Assembly (NCBI RefSeq): GCF_000934725.1
Contig: NZ_JYNS01000008.1
Span: 1-64,000 of the forward strand
Length of the DNA: 64,000 nt
Direction of reading: 5' to 3'
From: Methyloterricola oryzae
GTDB lineage: Bacteria > Pseudomonadota > Gammaproteobacteria > Methylococcales > Methylococcaceae
Part shown: piece after piece, positions 1-8,613 of the stretch
How positions within the stretch are numbered: the stretch's first letter is position 1
Layout of the letters: each line of letters begins with the position of its first letter
Notes under the pieces: generated by a model
Told to the model about the DNA's origin: nothing
What the model saw: only the letters and a program-made list of their open reading frames with translations
Database searches by the model: none
Translations under genes and position numbers: made by a program

Positions 1-388
1 AGGTGCCGTCCTGCTCGGTGAAGTAGGAAGCGCCCCAGTAGATGGCCCACGCATAGGCAAACAGCCAGATCAGGTGGGTCATGTTGCGACGCAGCTCTTC
101 ACGCGGGGTGATGGCAGCCAGGTTGCGGTCACGGGTCTTCCAGATGTAGCCCCACAGGATGGATGCCGTGGTAACCTCGAGGACGATTTCCGTGTACAGG
201 AAGTTCATCCAATAGGTTTCGAATTCCGGAGCGAAAGAGTCAAGGCCAGCGGACCAGCCATAAACACCTTCGTACCAACGAACCCACATGTAGAACACCG
301 TGTAGATGGTGAACGCGAAGGCAAGCCACTTCTTGTCGAGAAGCGGCTTATCTGCGACGCTCACATCGCCGATAGCGGTTGCAGCCAT
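1..388 (-). CDS. pmoC: Particulate methane monooxygenase subunit C (partial, N-terminal 129 residues)
   Basis: Membrane subunit of the copper enzyme that oxidises methane to methanol in intracytoplasmic membranes. The translation opens MAATAIGDVSVADKPLLDKK and continues with FYMWVRWYEGVYGWSAG, then ETYWMNFLYTEIVLE, a run I recognise as typical of gammaproteobacterial PmoC. The first two membrane helices are visible. The gene leaves the window at base 1, so the copper-ligand Asp/His residues in the second half are not seen. GAGG lies 9 bases upstream of the ATG at 388. In known pmo operons pmoA and pmoB follow pmoC, so they are expected to the left of the window. AmoC is a homologue, but the near-identity to Methylococcus-type PmoC and the high GC favour pmoC. 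Confidence 0.95.
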   Translation of the reverse strand, partial: MAATAIGDVSVADKPLLDKKWLAFAFTIYTVFYMWVRWYEGVYGWSAGLDSFAPEFETYWMNFLYTEIVLEVTTASILWGYIWKTRDRNLAAITPREELRRNMTHLIWLFAYAWAIYWGASYFTEQDGT

Positions 389-515
389 AGTGCTTTACCT
401 CATTGTCGAAATTAACATTGAATGCTGCTCATGACTCGGAAGTCGCGGCAACCCTCTCTGCGTTCTTCCCTGGCACGGCAAACCCTGACAAGGTTCGCCC
501 CCCTGGTCCCGAGGT

Positions 516-534
516 GTGCGACACTTTGTCACAC
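516..534. repeat. Imperfect palindrome over the candidate pmoC -10
   Basis: GTGCGACA-CTT-TGTCACAC is an 8-3-8 inverted repeat with one mismatch. It covers the proposed -10 box of pmoC (523-528), a typical position for a repressor operator. The binding protein is unknown. Confidence 0.35.
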
Positions 535-551
535 CCCCCTACCCCTGTCAA
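523..551 (-). promoter_or_regulatory. Probable sigma-70 promoter of pmoC
   Basis: On the minus strand a perfect -35 box TTGACA (551-546) is followed after 17 bases by CAAAGT (528-523), a 3/6 match to the -10 consensus. It lies about 135 bases upstream of the pmoC start, leaving a long 5' leader. Methanotroph pmo operons are known to use sigma-70-type promoters upstream of pmoC. The weak -10 suggests a need for activation or a different exact -10. Confidence 0.45.
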
Positions 552-746
552 GACGACAAAACCACGAATTTTTGTTGCCATTTTCCAACGGCGGCTCGGT
601 TTCCGACGGCGATTTCCGGGCACGGGGCGCGCATGCGCTACCCAGTGATCGGCTTCGTTTTTATACTGGCAACCTTCGTGCTGGCATCATGCAATTGGCT
701 GATACCGGCGCCTGCCAATTGCTCACGAGGGGTTGCTACCGAGCTC

Positions 747-1046
747 ATGACACGCACAATTCTTTTTCTCTTATGCCTGTGTTCTCAGGCGCTCGCCGCA
801 CCAGCACCCGGTGCGCGCCCGGCCGCCGCCATGCTGGCGCGCGCTTGCTCCGGTTGCCACGCTGCCGTTGACGAGCGAGCAGGCCCGGCGGTGCGGTCAT
901 TCTCAGGCATGCGGCGTGATCAGTTCCTCGGGGCCATGCGCGGATTCAAGTCAGGAGAACGCCAATCATCCATCATGAACCGCATAGCCAAGGGCTATCA
1001 GGACGCCGACTTTCAGGCCTTGGGAACCTACTATGAATTACCCTGA
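747..1046 (+). CDS. fccA: Monohaem c-type cytochrome, small subunit of flavocytochrome c sulfide dehydrogenase
   Basis: Predicted periplasmic electron acceptor for the flavin subunit encoded next. The 99-residue precursor starts with a signal peptide (MTRTILFLLCLCSQALAA) and has one haem-binding motif, CSGCH, at residues 34-38, with Met residues further on as possible axial ligands. It is much shorter than the dihaem cytochrome of Allochromatium and resembles the single-haem partners found with other FccB/SoxF proteins. The stop lies 14 bases inside the start of fccB, which implies translational coupling. An upstream in-frame start at 633 is possible. The assignment rests largely on the neighbour, since the cytochrome itself is generic. 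Confidence 0.75.
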   Translation: MTRTILFLLCLCSQALAAPAPGARPAAAMLARACSGCHAAVDERAGPAVRSFSGMRRDQFLGAMRGFKSGERQSSIMNRIAKGYQDADFQALGTYYELP

Positions 1047-2322
1047 CCGGCGGTCGGCGACACCCATGAACCGTCGCCAGTTTCTGGCGGTCTCCGCGGC
1101 GCTCGGATTAAGCGCCTGCAGCCATGGCCTTCGCTCCAGCCGTAACGCGGCTAAAGTGGTGGTCGTCGGCGGCGGCTATGGCGGCTCGACCGCAGCGAGG
1201 TATCTCAAGCTGCTTGCGCCTGAGATTGATGTCACCCTGGTGGACCCGGAACCGGCCTACCTCTCCTGCCCAGGATCCAACGAAGTGCTTGCCGGTTGGC
1301 ATGACATGGCCTGGCTGCAGCGATCCCGAGACAGACTCTCGTCCCGGTTCGGAATTCGCTTGATAAGGTCCAGTGCCGCGTCCATCGACACCACATTCAG
1401 ACGTGTCCGCCTGGATGATGGAACCGTGCTCGCTTACGACCGCCTCATCCTTTCGCCCGGAATCGCCATGCGCTGGGATGCCCTTGAAGGCTATGATCAG
1501 GCCGCCGCGGAACTGGCGCCTCACGCCTGGAGGGCCGGCCCACAGACCCAACTGCTGCGCAGCCAAATCCAAGCCATGCCGGATGGCGGTGTGATACTAA
1601 TCTGCGTGCCAGCCAATCCCTATCGCTGCCCGCCCGGCCCCTACGAGAGAGCCTCGTTGATCGCGCATTTTCTGAGTCGACGGAAACCGCGGTCCAAAAT
1701 CATCATCCTGGACGCCAAGACCCAGTTTTCCAAGCAGGCCCTGTTTCAAAAAGGCTGGAATGATCTCTACCCGGGGCTCATCGAATGGATTTCATCTGAA
1801 AAGGAGGGACGCATCGACCACGTCGACGCGCAACGTCGTATCGTTACCACCGAATTTGGGGAACACCGGGCCGCGGTCTTGAACGTAATACCGCCTCAAA
1901 AGGCGGGCGCCATTGCCGAGCGAGCGGGATTGACCGACGTCAGCGGCTGGTGCCCGGTAGATCCGCGCAGTTTCGAATCCACGTTGCAGCCTTGCATACA
2001 CGTGATCGGTGATGCCTGTATTGCGACGCCGATGCCCAAATCCGCCTTCGCCGCCAACTCACAGGCGAAGGTCTGTGCAGCCGCCGTAATTGACTTGCTG
2101 GCCGACAAGCGCCCCGGCCTTCCGGCACTGATCAATCACTGTTACAGCCTGCTCGCGCCAGACTACGCGATTTCCATCAATGGTGTGTACGAATACACGG
2201 AGGAGACGCGTGAGCTTCTAGCTGTTGCCGGAGGCGAGACCCCGATGGATGCAGACCGTCAGGAGGAAGCCCGCTTCGCCCATGATTGGCTGAGGCACAT
2301 CGCCGCCGATAGCTTCTCCTGA
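1033..2322 (+). CDS. fccB: Flavocytochrome c sulfide dehydrogenase, flavin subunit
   Basis: Periplasmic FAD protein that oxidises sulfide to zero-valent sulfur or polysulfide and passes electrons to the FccA cytochrome. A twin-arginine leader (NRRQFLAVSAALGLSAC) precedes the dinucleotide-binding motif VVVVGGGYGG near residue 42. The redox-active cysteine pair known from Allochromatium FccB is present: Cys199 in NPYRCPPGPYER and Cys370 in INHCYSLLAP. A second FAD-contact motif, HVIGDA, occurs near residue 323. Length (429 aa) fits the family. The start at 1066 (MNRRQF) would resemble homologues more closely and remove the overlap with fccA. Role inferred: sulfide detoxification or energy conservation alongside methane oxidation. 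Confidence 0.88.
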   Translation: MNYPDRRSATPMNRRQFLAVSAALGLSACSHGLRSSRNAAKVVVVGGGYGGSTAARYLKLLAPEIDVTLVDPEPAYLSCPGSNEVLAGWHDMAWLQRSRDRLSSRFGIRLIRSSAASIDTTFRRVRLDDGTVLAYDRLILSPGIAMRWDALEGYDQAAAELAPHAWRAGPQTQLLRSQIQAMPDGGVILICVPANPYRCPPGPYERASLIAHFLSRRKPRSKIIILDAKTQFSKQALFQKGWNDLYPGLIEWISSEKEGRIDHVDAQRRIVTTEFGEHRAAVLNVIPPQKAGAIAERAGLTDVSGWCPVDPRSFESTLQPCIHVIGDACIATPMPKSAFAANSQAKVCAAAVIDLLADKRPGLPALINHCYSLLAPDYAISINGVYEYTEETRELLAVAGGETPMDADRQEEARFAHDWLRHIAADSFS

Positions 2323-2344
2323 AGTTTTCCGGCCGACGCGCTCA

Positions 2345-5300
2345 TCAGCCCCCACCGATACGGCGCGGCGATTCATCGTGGGCAAATGAAGCCGGATCCT
2401 CCAGAGGCTCCAGGTGCGTGACGATGGCAATGTCGCCCAGACGCCCACGCACCTCTCCCTCCATTTCCTCCGCCAAGTCATGGGCTGCCTTGACGGTCAT
2501 TTCGCCGGGAATCAGCATGTGCACTGTCATGAAACGCTGCGTCCCGGATTGCCGCGTGCGCAGATCGTGAAACTCGACGCCTCGCGCGTTGAATCGCCGC
2601 AGCACCTCGTCGATGATGGCGTTTTCCGATTCGGGCAAGGTGGCGTCGAGCAACCCGGAGGCCGAACGGCGCAGCAACGAGAAACCCGCCCACAGGATAT
2701 TGGCCGCGACCAGCATTGCGATGATGGGGTCCAGGACCTGCAAGCCCGTCAACCATACGGCAAGCAGGCCAGCGACGACGCCAACGGACGTCCACACATC
2801 GGTCAGCAAGTGCCTGGCGTCCGCCTCTAGCGTGATCGAGCGATAGCGCTTACCTACGTTCAAAAGTACCCGCGCCACCATGAAGTTCACCAGCGAGGCC
2901 AGCGTGGTGATCAGTAAACCCACGTCCAGCGATTGAAGCTCGCGCGGATTCAGGATGCGATCATAGGCGATGGCGCCAATTCCGGCTGCGGCTAGCACGA
3001 TCAGCGCACCTTCCATACCGCTGGAAAAATATTCGGCTTTGCCATGCCCATAATGATGGCTGGCGTCCGGTGGTCGCGCCGCCAGCACCAGCATGGCCAG
3101 TGCCATCAGGGCCGCCATCAGATTGACGACGGACTCCAGCGCATCCGAAAGCAGCCCCACCGAGCCTGTCAAATAGAAAGCGCCGGTTTTCAGCGCGATG
3201 GTCAAGACCGCCGCCGCGATGGACAGCCAAGCAAAGGGCGTGAGGTTATCGGCACCACGGTGGCGCCAGGCCGCGCCGATGCGGACCAGCCACTTCTCAG
3301 CTTCCACCACCACGAACAGAACCAAGCCAAAAGCCAGGGTCCGGTGCCAGGCCACGAGGTCCATGGCCTGGGTCTTGAACAGGCCCTGCATGGCCGGGAC
3401 ATAGGTGAAAGCCGCTTGCAATCCCAGCAAGGCCAGGATCGCCATGGGCACATAGCGGTTGCCGCCAAAAGCGCGCGGCCGCAGCGCCGACGCGACGATG
3501 TAGCGGCTGTTGAACAGATAGAAGATCTCCCCCATGACCAACGCGTTGACAGCCGCCGTGCGCGCCAGTTCCAGGGTGGCGCCCTGCTGCAGCTCGTACA
3601 TGAAGATCCCGAGCAAGCCCAGAACTAGCAGCAGGGAAACGAAGGCCACCCGCCAGGTGAGGAACCAGTCCAGCAAGGGCGCATCCGGCGCGCGCGGCGG
3701 GCGCTTCATCACCCGATCTTCCGGCGGCTCGAAGGCCAGCGTCAGGCACAGCGTGACCGCCGTCACCATGTTCACCCAGAGTATCTGCAAGGGCGTGATC
3801 GGCAGTGTCAAACCGAACAGGATGCCCGCCATGACGCCGCCGGCCTGTCCAAAACTGACCGGCAAAATGTAGACCAGCGCCTTGCGCAGATTGTCGTGGA
3901 TGGTCCGGCCCTCCTCGACCGCATGGGCGATCGAGGCGAAATTGTCGTCTGCCAGAACCATTGCCGAGGCCTCCTTGGCCGCTTCGGTCCCCTTGCGCCC
4001 CATGGCCACCCCCACATCGGCTTGCTTTAGGGCGGGCGCATCGTTGACTCCATCCCCGGTCATGGCCACGATGTGGCCACTGCGCTGCAAGGCATTCACC
4101 AGCCGCAATTTATGTTCGGGACTGGTCCTTGCGAAAATGTGCGCATCGCTGGCCGCCTCGCAGAGAGACGCCTCGTCCATGGTTTCGATCTCTGCCCCGG
4201 TTAGCACGGCCGCGCCACGCCCAAGCCGCAACTGTGTGCCGATCGCAGCCGCCGTTACAGCATGATCGCCGGTGATCATCTTCACCTGGATGCCCGCATC
4301 GTGACAGCGCGCCACCGAGCGGCGCGCCTCGTCCCGCGGCGGGTCCATCAAGCCGCACAGACCGAGCAGGACAAAGCCGCCCCCCATCTCAGCCTCGCTC
4401 AAGGCCGCTGGCAGCGCGTCCAGCCGTTTCATGGCCACCGCCAGCACACGCTGCCCGTGCTGCGCCATACCGGTGATGCGCTCCAGCCAGCTCTCACGCT
4501 CGAACGGCACCTCTGCACCGCCGCGGCGCGCCCAGCGGCAGCGGTCGAGCACCGCCTCCGGCGCGCCCTTGAGCAGCACCGTGGCCGCTCCGCCTTCTGG
4601 CAGCGCATGCAGCGTCGCCATATAGCGGTGTTCGGATTCGAACGGGATGACATCGAGACGCGGAAAACGGGCTCGCTCAGTCTCCAGGTCCAGCCCCGCC
4701 CGATGCGCGAAGCTCAGCAAGGCCCCCTCCGTAGGGTCGCCGTTCACCCCGAACCCGTTCTCAACCCGGATCAAGCGAGCGTCATTGCACAACAGCACCG
4801 CGCGCGCCAGCTCTTTCAGGGCCTCGTGGTCGGGAACCGAGCCCGCCTCCGGCGTCACCTGCCCATCGGGATCGTAACCATTGCCCGAAACTTCGAAGCG
4901 GCTATCACCTGCGACAACGTTGCAGACGGTCATCTCGTTGCGGGTCAGCGTACCGGTCTTGTCCGAGCAGATCACCGTCACCGCGCCCAGGGCCTCGACG
5001 GCGGGCAACTGGCGAATGATGGCATTGCGCCTGGCCATGCGCTGCACGCCCACGGCCAAGGTGATGGTGACGATGACCGGCATGCCTTCGGGCACGGCGG
5101 CCACGGCAATACCCACCACCGCCATGAACATCTCGTTCCATGCGGTGCCTCGCACCAGCCAGCCAAACAGGAACATGCCCGCCGACATGGCAAGAATCAC
5201 CACCGTCAGCCAGTGTCCGAAGGCCGCCAACTGGCGCTGCAGAGGCGTATCTGGCGCCTTCACCTCACTCAGCATGGAGCTGATGCGGCCAAGCTCGGTC

Positions 5301-5974
5301 TTTTCACCCGTGCGGACGACAAAACCCAGTCCTCTCCCACTGGCCACCAGGGTGCCGGAATAGGCCATGCATGTGTGGTCAGCCAGCACCGTCTTGGCCG
5401 CGACCGCAGCCACGGACTTTTCCACCGGCGCGGACTCCCCGGTCAAAGGCGCCTCGTCGATGTTGAGATTGCGCGCTTCCACCAGTCGCAGGTCGGCGGG
5501 CACCTTGTCTCCCGATTGCAGTATCACGATATCACCGGGAACCAGGCTCTCCGCCGCCACTTCCGCTTGCTTGCCGTCGCGGCGCACCGTTGCCGAGGGT
5601 GAAAGGAGATCGCGAATGGCGGCCAGGGCGTCCTCGGCCTTATCCTCCTGAATGAATCCGATCAAGGCATTGATCACGACGACGCCCAGGATGACGCCGG
5701 CATCCACCCAGTCGGCCAGGAAAAAAGCACCGGCAGCCGACACCAGCAACACGTAGATGAGGACATTGTGGAACTGCAGCAGAAACCGGAACCAGGCGGA
5801 GGGTCGTTTCGGCGGGGGCAGCCGATTGGGCCCGAAGCGGCTGAGTCGGGCGGCGTATTCCGCTTCGCTAAGACCGAGCTTCGGGTTGGTTTCCAATTCA
5901 GCAGCGGCTTGTTCAGGCGAAAGCGCGTGCCAAGCCGGTCCAGACTGCGCTTTTTCGTCAACTGCCTCGCTCAT
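2345..5974 (-). CDS. P-type cation ATPase fused to a cation diffusion facilitator
   Basis: A 1209-residue inner-membrane protein. Residues about 15-900 form a P2-type ATPase: N-terminal cation-ATPase domain, actuator TGES (178-181), M4 motif PEGMP (295-299), phosphorylation motif DKTGT (Asp338), KGAPE (469-473), and hinge TGDGVNDAPALKQAD near 639. Residues about 910-1200 form a complete CDF carrier: six predicted helices, LLSDALES (941-948), HHYGHGKAE (973-981), ADARHLLTD (1051-1059) and a soluble C-terminal domain. The two parts are in one uninterrupted frame. In the ATPase, positions corresponding to SERCA Asn768, Glu771 and Asp800 appear as Ser707, Gln710 and Ala739, so Ca2+ specificity is doubtful. 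Predicted role: coupled export of a metal or other cation. Start supported by GAGG just upstream. Confidence 0.88.
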   Translation of the reverse strand: MSEAVDEKAQSGPAWHALSPEQAAAELETNPKLGLSEAEYAARLSRFGPNRLPPPKRPSAWFRFLLQFHNVLIYVLLVSAAGAFFLADWVDAGVILGVVVINALIGFIQEDKAEDALAAIRDLLSPSATVRRDGKQAEVAAESLVPGDIVILQSGDKVPADLRLVEARNLNIDEAPLTGESAPVEKSVAAVAAKTVLADHTCMAYSGTLVASGRGLGFVVRTGEKTELGRISSMLSEVKAPDTPLQRQLAAFGHWLTVVILAMSAGMFLFGWLVRGTAWNEMFMAVVGIAVAAVPEGMPVIVTITLAVGVQRMARRNAIIRQLPAVEALGAVTVICSDKTGTLTRNEMTVCNVVAGDSRFEVSGNGYDPDGQVTPEAGSVPDHEALKELARAVLLCNDARLIRVENGFGVNGDPTEGALLSFAHRAGLDLETERARFPRLDVIPFESEHRYMATLHALPEGGAATVLLKGAPEAVLDRCRWARRGGAEVPFERESWLERITGMAQHGQRVLAVAMKRLDALPAALSEAEMGGGFVLLGLCGLMDPPRDEARRSVARCHDAGIQVKMITGDHAVTAAAIGTQLRLGRGAAVLTGAEIETMDEASLCEAASDAHIFARTSPEHKLRLVNALQRSGHIVAMTGDGVNDAPALKQADVGVAMGRKGTEAAKEASAMVLADDNFASIAHAVEEGRTIHDNLRKALVYILPVSFGQAGGVMAGILFGLTLPITPLQILWVNMVTAVTLCLTLAFEPPEDRVMKRPPRAPDAPLLDWFLTWRVAFVSLLLVLGLLGIFMYELQQGATLELARTAAVNALVMGEIFYLFNSRYIVASALRPRAFGGNRYVPMAILALLGLQAAFTYVPAMQGLFKTQAMDLVAWHRTLAFGLVLFVVVEAEKWLVRIGAAWRHRGADNLTPFAWLSIAAAVLTIALKTGAFYLTGSVGLLSDALESVVNLMAALMALAMLVLAARPPDASHHYGHGKAEYFSSGMEGALIVLAAAGIGAIAYDRILNPRELQSLDVGLLITTLASLVNFMVARVLLNVGKRYRSITLEADARHLLTDVWTSVGVVAGLLAVWLTGLQVLDPIIAMLVAANILWAGFSLLRRSASGLLDATLPESENAIIDEVLRRFNARGVEFHDLRTRQSGTQRFMTVHMLIPGEMTVKAAHDLAEEMEGEVRGRLGDIAIVTHLEPLEDPASFAHDESPRRIGGG

Positions 5975-6050
5975 GCCTCATCTGCCTTGAATGTAGGGAC
6001 TTCGGAGGGGGACCCCGCCATAATCATGGCCGATGGCCGACTGCGCATGC

Positions 6051-6638
6051 CTAAGCTGCCAGTGCTTTGCCGACCAGGACGGCCAAGTCGTCCGGCAATT
6101 TCATTTTCAGCGCGCGTGCCCTGGCCGCGTCGGACATCTTGCGCCAGGTCTTGCGGACGATATCGATCAGCTGCGCCTCGTCCCGCGCTTGCGCAAAGGC
6201 TGGGAAGTAATGTTCCAAAAAAACCAGGCAGGCGACGTCCTCAATGACCTGCACATCCGGCTCCTTGCGCAGCCCTTGCTTGCCCACCATGCGCCGCACC
6301 GCCTGGACGGTCTCATCGTCAACCCCCGCCTGTCGCAGGAGCGCCTCGGCCTGATCGGCATGGAAGCCGTACAAATAGGTGCGCCAGCGATGATAGCCCT
6401 CCCGCGTCGCGGGATAGTCTGCACGCGGCACCTGCCAGCGCCGCACATGCTGGGCGCGAGCCGCCAGTTGCAAGGCTTCCCCAGCATCGGGCCTGAACCC
6501 GGCCAGGCATACGCTCATACGTTGCCCATATAAAAGTTCCTTGGGAACCGCTTGGCCATCCGAGTATTCGACGTTGGGGTCCTCGGCATTGGCCGCATCG
6601 ATGAGCGCGATGGCCCTTTCAAACTGTTCCGACTTCAT
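6051..6638 (-). CDS. DUF4202 family protein
   Basis: A 195-residue soluble protein with the DUF4202 pattern: an N-terminal helix with ALIDAANAEDPN, then ELLYGQRMS, AARAQHVRRWQVPRADYP, and DVACLVFLEHYF. The conserved His, Arg and Asp/Glu residues in these blocks suggest an HD-like or other metal-binding helical fold, but no activity is known to me. It stands between the ATPase-CDF gene (same strand) and the divergent uvrC. Some databases label members as glutamyl-tRNA synthetase-like; nothing in the sequence supports that. The ATG has GAGG only 2 bases upstream, an unusually short spacing. Confidence 0.8.
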   Translation of the reverse strand: MKSEQFERAIALIDAANAEDPNVEYSDGQAVPKELLYGQRMSVCLAGFRPDAGEALQLAARAQHVRRWQVPRADYPATREGYHRWRTYLYGFHADQAEALLRQAGVDDETVQAVRRMVGKQGLRKEPDVQVIEDVACLVFLEHYFPAFAQARDEAQLIDIVRKTWRKMSDAARARALKMKLPDDLAVLVGKALAA

Positions 6639-6732
6639 AGCCTCATGCGCGTCAATTAGTCAAAATGTCGCCGCCTCGATCGTCAAAGCCCCACGCCTAG
6701 GCGCTCTGGCTGGCCTCGCCGTCTTTCCGCAT

Positions 6733-6738
6733 TATAAT
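6733..6738 (+). promoter_or_regulatory. Candidate -10 box of uvrC within a palindrome
   Basis: A perfect TATAAT sits inside the 12-base palindrome GCATTATAATGC, 28 bases before the uvrC ATG. No good -35 is seen at the usual spacing. Confidence 0.35.
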
Positions 6739-6765
6739 GCGCCTTTCGCCCCTGTGCCCCGCACC

Positions 6766-8610
6766 ATGAGCCACAACGATACTCCCGTCGGGGAAAGCTT
6801 CGATGTCCAGGCCTTCCTGAAAACGCTGACCCAGCGGCCCGGCGTCTACAAGATGCTCGACGAGGGTGGCGAGGTCATCTACGTGGGCAAGGCGAAGAAC
6901 CTCAAGAAACGGGTGTCCAGCTACTTCCTGGCCCGTGACGCCACGCCCAAACAGCAGGCCATGGTAGCGCGCATCGCCCGCATCGAAGTGACCGTCACCC
7001 ACACCGAGGGCGAGGCGCTACTGCTCGAAAGCCAGTTGGTAAAGCGCTTTCAGCCGCGCTACAACATCACCCTGCGCGACGACAAAAGCTTTCCCTATAT
7101 CCATGTCTCCACCCACCAGACCTTTCCCCGAGTCAGCTTTTACCGTGGCGCGCGCAAGAAGCAGGGCCGTTTCTTCGGCCCCTACCCCAGCGCCGGCGCC
7201 GTGCGGGACAGTTTGAAACTGCTGCAGAAGATCTTTCCGGTGCGCCAGTGTGAGGATTCCTATTTCAAGAACCGCTCGCGACCTTGCCTGCAATATCAGA
7301 TCGAGCGCTGCACGGGGCCCTGCGTCGATCTTATTGAGCAGGAGACCTACGCCGAAGATGTGCGCGACACCCTGATGTTCCTGGAAGGCAATGGCAAGCG
7401 CCTGATCGACGAACTGGTGGGACGCATGGAGCGTGCGTCCGCCGCACTGCAATTCGAGAAGGCGGCTCGTTACCGCGACCAGATCGCCAACCTCCGCACC
7501 ATCCTGGCCAAGCAATCGGTGACCGGCGAGCAGGGTGACCTGGACATTGTCGCCTGCGCCATCAAGGGTTCGCTGGCCTGCGTTCAAATGCTGTTCATCC
7601 GCGGCGGACAGCAGATCGGCGACCGTTCCTTCTTCCCCCGGATGGCCGAGGAGCACGATGCCGCCGCCGTGATCGAGGCATTCCTCGCGCAGTATTACCT
7701 CAACCGCCAGGTGCCGCGGGAGATACTGGTCAGCCACGATCTGGAGAATCGTGAATTGTTGGAGGAAGTGCTGGCCAATCAGATCAAGCACCCGGTGCAG
7801 ATCAGCCCGCGTACCCGTGGGGAGCGTCTAAAGCGGGTACAACTCGCCCTCACCAATGCGGAGAACGCCCTGCAGGCGAAACTGGCCAACCAGGCCGATC
7901 TGTTCGGCCGCTTCCTGGACCTGGGGGAGGCGCTGGGATTCGAGGACGCGCCGCGCCGACTGGAATGTTTCGACATCAGCCACACTCAGGGCGAACGCAC
8001 GGTGGCCTCCTGTGTCGTGTTCGACCGCCAGGGCCCGGTCAAGTCCGCTTACCGCCGCTTCAATATCGAGGGCGTGACCGGCGGCGACGATTATTCCGCC
8101 CTCGCTCAGGCGGTGGGGCGGCGCTACGAACGCATTCGCAAGGGCGAATACGAAGCGCCCGATGTACTGCTCATCGACGGCGGCAAAGGGCAAGTAAGGG
8201 CGGTCGAAGAGGCCCTGAAAGAATTGGGCATGGATCACATCTATATTTTGGGCGTGGCCAAGGGCCCGGATCGCAAGCCCGGCATGGAAATGTTGTTTCC
8301 CCCGGGCCGCAACGAGCCTATGCTATTGCCTCCCCACGCGCCGGCCCTGCTGCTGATACAGCAGATCCGTGACGAAGCCCACCGCTTCGCCATCACCGGG
8401 CACCGCCAGCGGCGAGCCAAGGCCAGGAGCCAGTCGACACTGGAGTCCATCGAAGGCCTGGGGCCCAAGCGGCGGCAGCAGTTGCTGAAGCAGTTCGGCG
8501 GACTGCGCGAGATCAGCCGCGCCGGGGTCGACGCTTTGTGCAGCGTAGACGGCATCAACCGGCAACTGGCGCAACGCATTTACGAGACCTTTCACGAACA
8601 GGACGCCTGA
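6766..8610 (+). CDS. uvrC: UvrABC excinuclease subunit C
   Basis: Dual-incision nuclease of nucleotide excision repair. It acts with UvrB at the lesion and cuts on both sides. The 614 residues carry an N-terminal GIY-YIG nuclease domain (RPGVYKMLDEGGEVIYVGKA, about residues 22-41), the Cys-containing region RPCLQYQIERCTGPC, a UVR UvrB-binding motif (ALQFEKAARYRDQI), the RNase H-like C-terminal endonuclease domain (ECFDISHTQGE, LLIDGGKGQ) and a terminal helix-hairpin-helix region (LGPKRRQQLLKQFGG). An in-frame ATG at 6541 lies far upstream over the DUF4202 gene and is rejected: the start at 6766 matches the family's N-terminus. pgsA follows 3 bases later, so the two are probably co-transcribed. 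Confidence 0.97.
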   Translation: MSHNDTPVGESFDVQAFLKTLTQRPGVYKMLDEGGEVIYVGKAKNLKKRVSSYFLARDATPKQQAMVARIARIEVTVTHTEGEALLLESQLVKRFQPRYNITLRDDKSFPYIHVSTHQTFPRVSFYRGARKKQGRFFGPYPSAGAVRDSLKLLQKIFPVRQCEDSYFKNRSRPCLQYQIERCTGPCVDLIEQETYAEDVRDTLMFLEGNGKRLIDELVGRMERASAALQFEKAARYRDQIANLRTILAKQSVTGEQGDLDIVACAIKGSLACVQMLFIRGGQQIGDRSFFPRMAEEHDAAAVIEAFLAQYYLNRQVPREILVSHDLENRELLEEVLANQIKHPVQISPRTRGERLKRVQLALTNAENALQAKLANQADLFGRFLDLGEALGFEDAPRRLECFDISHTQGERTVASCVVFDRQGPVKSAYRRFNIEGVTGGDDYSALAQAVGRRYERIRKGEYEAPDVLLIDGGKGQVRAVEEALKELGMDHIYILGVAKGPDRKPGMEMLFPPGRNEPMLLPPHAPALLLIQQIRDEAHRFAITGHRQRRAKARSQSTLESIEGLGPKRRQQLLKQFGGLREISRAGVDALCSVDGINRQLAQRIYETFHEQDA

Positions 8611-8613
8611 TCT

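Larger units (their letters stand above)
389..746. other. Divergent intergenic region pmoC / fccA
   Basis: Non-coding stretch between the divergent pmoC and fccA starts. It holds the pmoC leader, the TTGACA promoter candidate and the palindrome described separately. Toward fccA there is a TATACT hexamer at 662-667 without a recognisable -35. An in-frame upstream ATG at 633 would add a lipoprotein-like leader (FVLASC) to fccA. I prefer the start at 747 because it gives a clean signal peptide. Confidence 0.5.

Noticed and set aside
4262-5602. Long plus-strand open frame (446 codons) opposite the ATPase gene
   Set aside because: It is a shadow of the minus-strand ATPase, rich in Arg/His/Gln as expected of antisense frames in GC-rich DNA, with no recognisable motif.
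6051-6638. Glutamyl-tRNA synthetase function for the DUF4202 protein
   Set aside because: No class I synthetase motifs (HIGH, KMSKS) are present.
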